Assembly (NCBI GenBank): GCA_023395255.1
Contig: JAEWZN010000016.1
Span: 25,852-89,851 of the forward strand
From: Deferribacteres bacterium
GTDB taxonomy: Bacteria > Chrysiogenota > Deferribacteres > Deferribacterales > Geovibrionaceae
Direction: 5' to 3'
Length of the DNA: 64,000 nt
Below, piece after piece: positions 63,855-64,000 of the stretch. Every line of letters starts with the position of its first letter. Within the stretch, counting starts at the first letter, position 1. Below the pieces are notes generated by a model that saw nothing but the letters and a program-made list of their open reading frames with translations, made no database searches and was not told the origin of the DNA. The position numbers were made by a program, and so were the translations under genes.

Positions 63855-64000
63855 TTTAATAACTTAAATCCGTACATCCTGTCGGATTTAAGTACACGCT
63901 CGCGCCTTGGTGAACAAGGCTTCGCTGCGCACGGCGCATTCCCATCCATGGGAATGTTAAGCATTTGCCGTCATTGCGAACGAATGTGAAGCAATCTCTC
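63855..64000 (+). repeat. Structured repeat, copy C2 (second of a tandem pair, reaches window edge)
   Basis: Near-identical to C1 at a spacing of 154 bases. Differences are few: loop TACATCCTGT instead of CACATCCTGT, GCTGCGC instead of GCTTCGC, and a 6-base deletion after hairpin 3. The hairpin 1 arms are 63862-63872 and 63883-63893. It may continue or be followed by further copies beyond the window. Confidence 0.85.
63969..63998 (+). repeat. REP-like palindromic unit, second copy
   Basis: Identical to the unit at 63821-63850, at the end of copy C2. It is duplicated as part of the tandem unit rather than inserted independently. Confidence 0.7.

Noticed and set aside
63701..64000. Possible CRISPR array
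   Set aside because: The two units are whole 150-base tandem copies without short identical repeats separated by unique spacers, and no cas gene is present.

Overview
The window is a densely packed chromosomal segment of a Gram-negative, LPS-bearing bacterium. It carries KDO synthesis genes, the Lpt export genes, a complete regulatory-type mannose-family PTS with HPr kinase, rpoN, an EAL gene pair and a CdaA/CdaR c-di-AMP module. This mix and gene order suggest a Deferribacterota-like or deltaproteobacteria-like lineage. That placement is inference from gene content; no database was searched.

Region 1 (1-16472, minus strand) is one long run of genes read from a strong sigma70-type promoter at about 16027-16055. 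The order is kdsB, pyrG, kdsD, kdsC, lptC, lptA, lptB, rpoN, hpf, ptsN, hprK, rapZ, PTS EIIA/EIIB/EIIC/EIID, ptsH, ptsI, pgsA, a DUF362 ferredoxin-like protein and plsY (cut by the window edge). Most neighbours overlap or nearly touch. The run joins outer-membrane LPS supply, sigma-54 and PTS control, and phospholipid synthesis.

Region 2 (16125-28427, minus strand) is a second housekeeping run: dinG-like helicase, pgi, tilS, hpt, ftsH, folP, cdaA, cdaR, glmM, pdxJ, acpS.

Region 3 (28500-33066, plus strand) is a strikingly AT-rich two-gene insertion with its own promoter. It encodes a small class III nucleotide-cyclase-fold protein, followed with an ATGA overlap by a 1261-residue protein that has an N-terminal NACHT/STAND-type P-loop ATPase and a C-terminal PD-(D/E)xK nuclease-like domain. 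It looks like an uncharacterised anti-phage defence system and is the most interesting part of the window.

Region 4 (33142-44236) holds a DegP/HtrA-type lipoprotein protease, carA, mltG, a Ppx/GppA phosphatase, a DUF445 protein, two tandem EAL phosphodiesterases, and convergent cardiolipin synthase and radical SAM genes. Between degP and carA lies an inverted pair of structured repeats. The same family appears as a tandem pair at the right end of the window. Its first hairpin keeps an identical 10-nt loop while its 11-bp stem differs in sequence, so base pairing itself appears conserved.

Region 5 (44300-54029, plus strand) opens with a toxin-antitoxin-like pair that appears to be leaderless. 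An operon follows: Trm112-like protein, nnrD, tsaE, two small proteins, valS, nadC, a cysteine-free thioredoxin-fold protein, trxB, a DUF2914 protein and rsmI.

Region 6 (54000-63679, minus strand) carries a membrane protein, a large TPR lipoprotein, rnhA, a zinc-ribbon coiled-coil protein, a Nif3-like protein, a CAT-anticodon tRNA with its promoter, rpoD and dnaG. The tandem structured repeats follow to the window edge.
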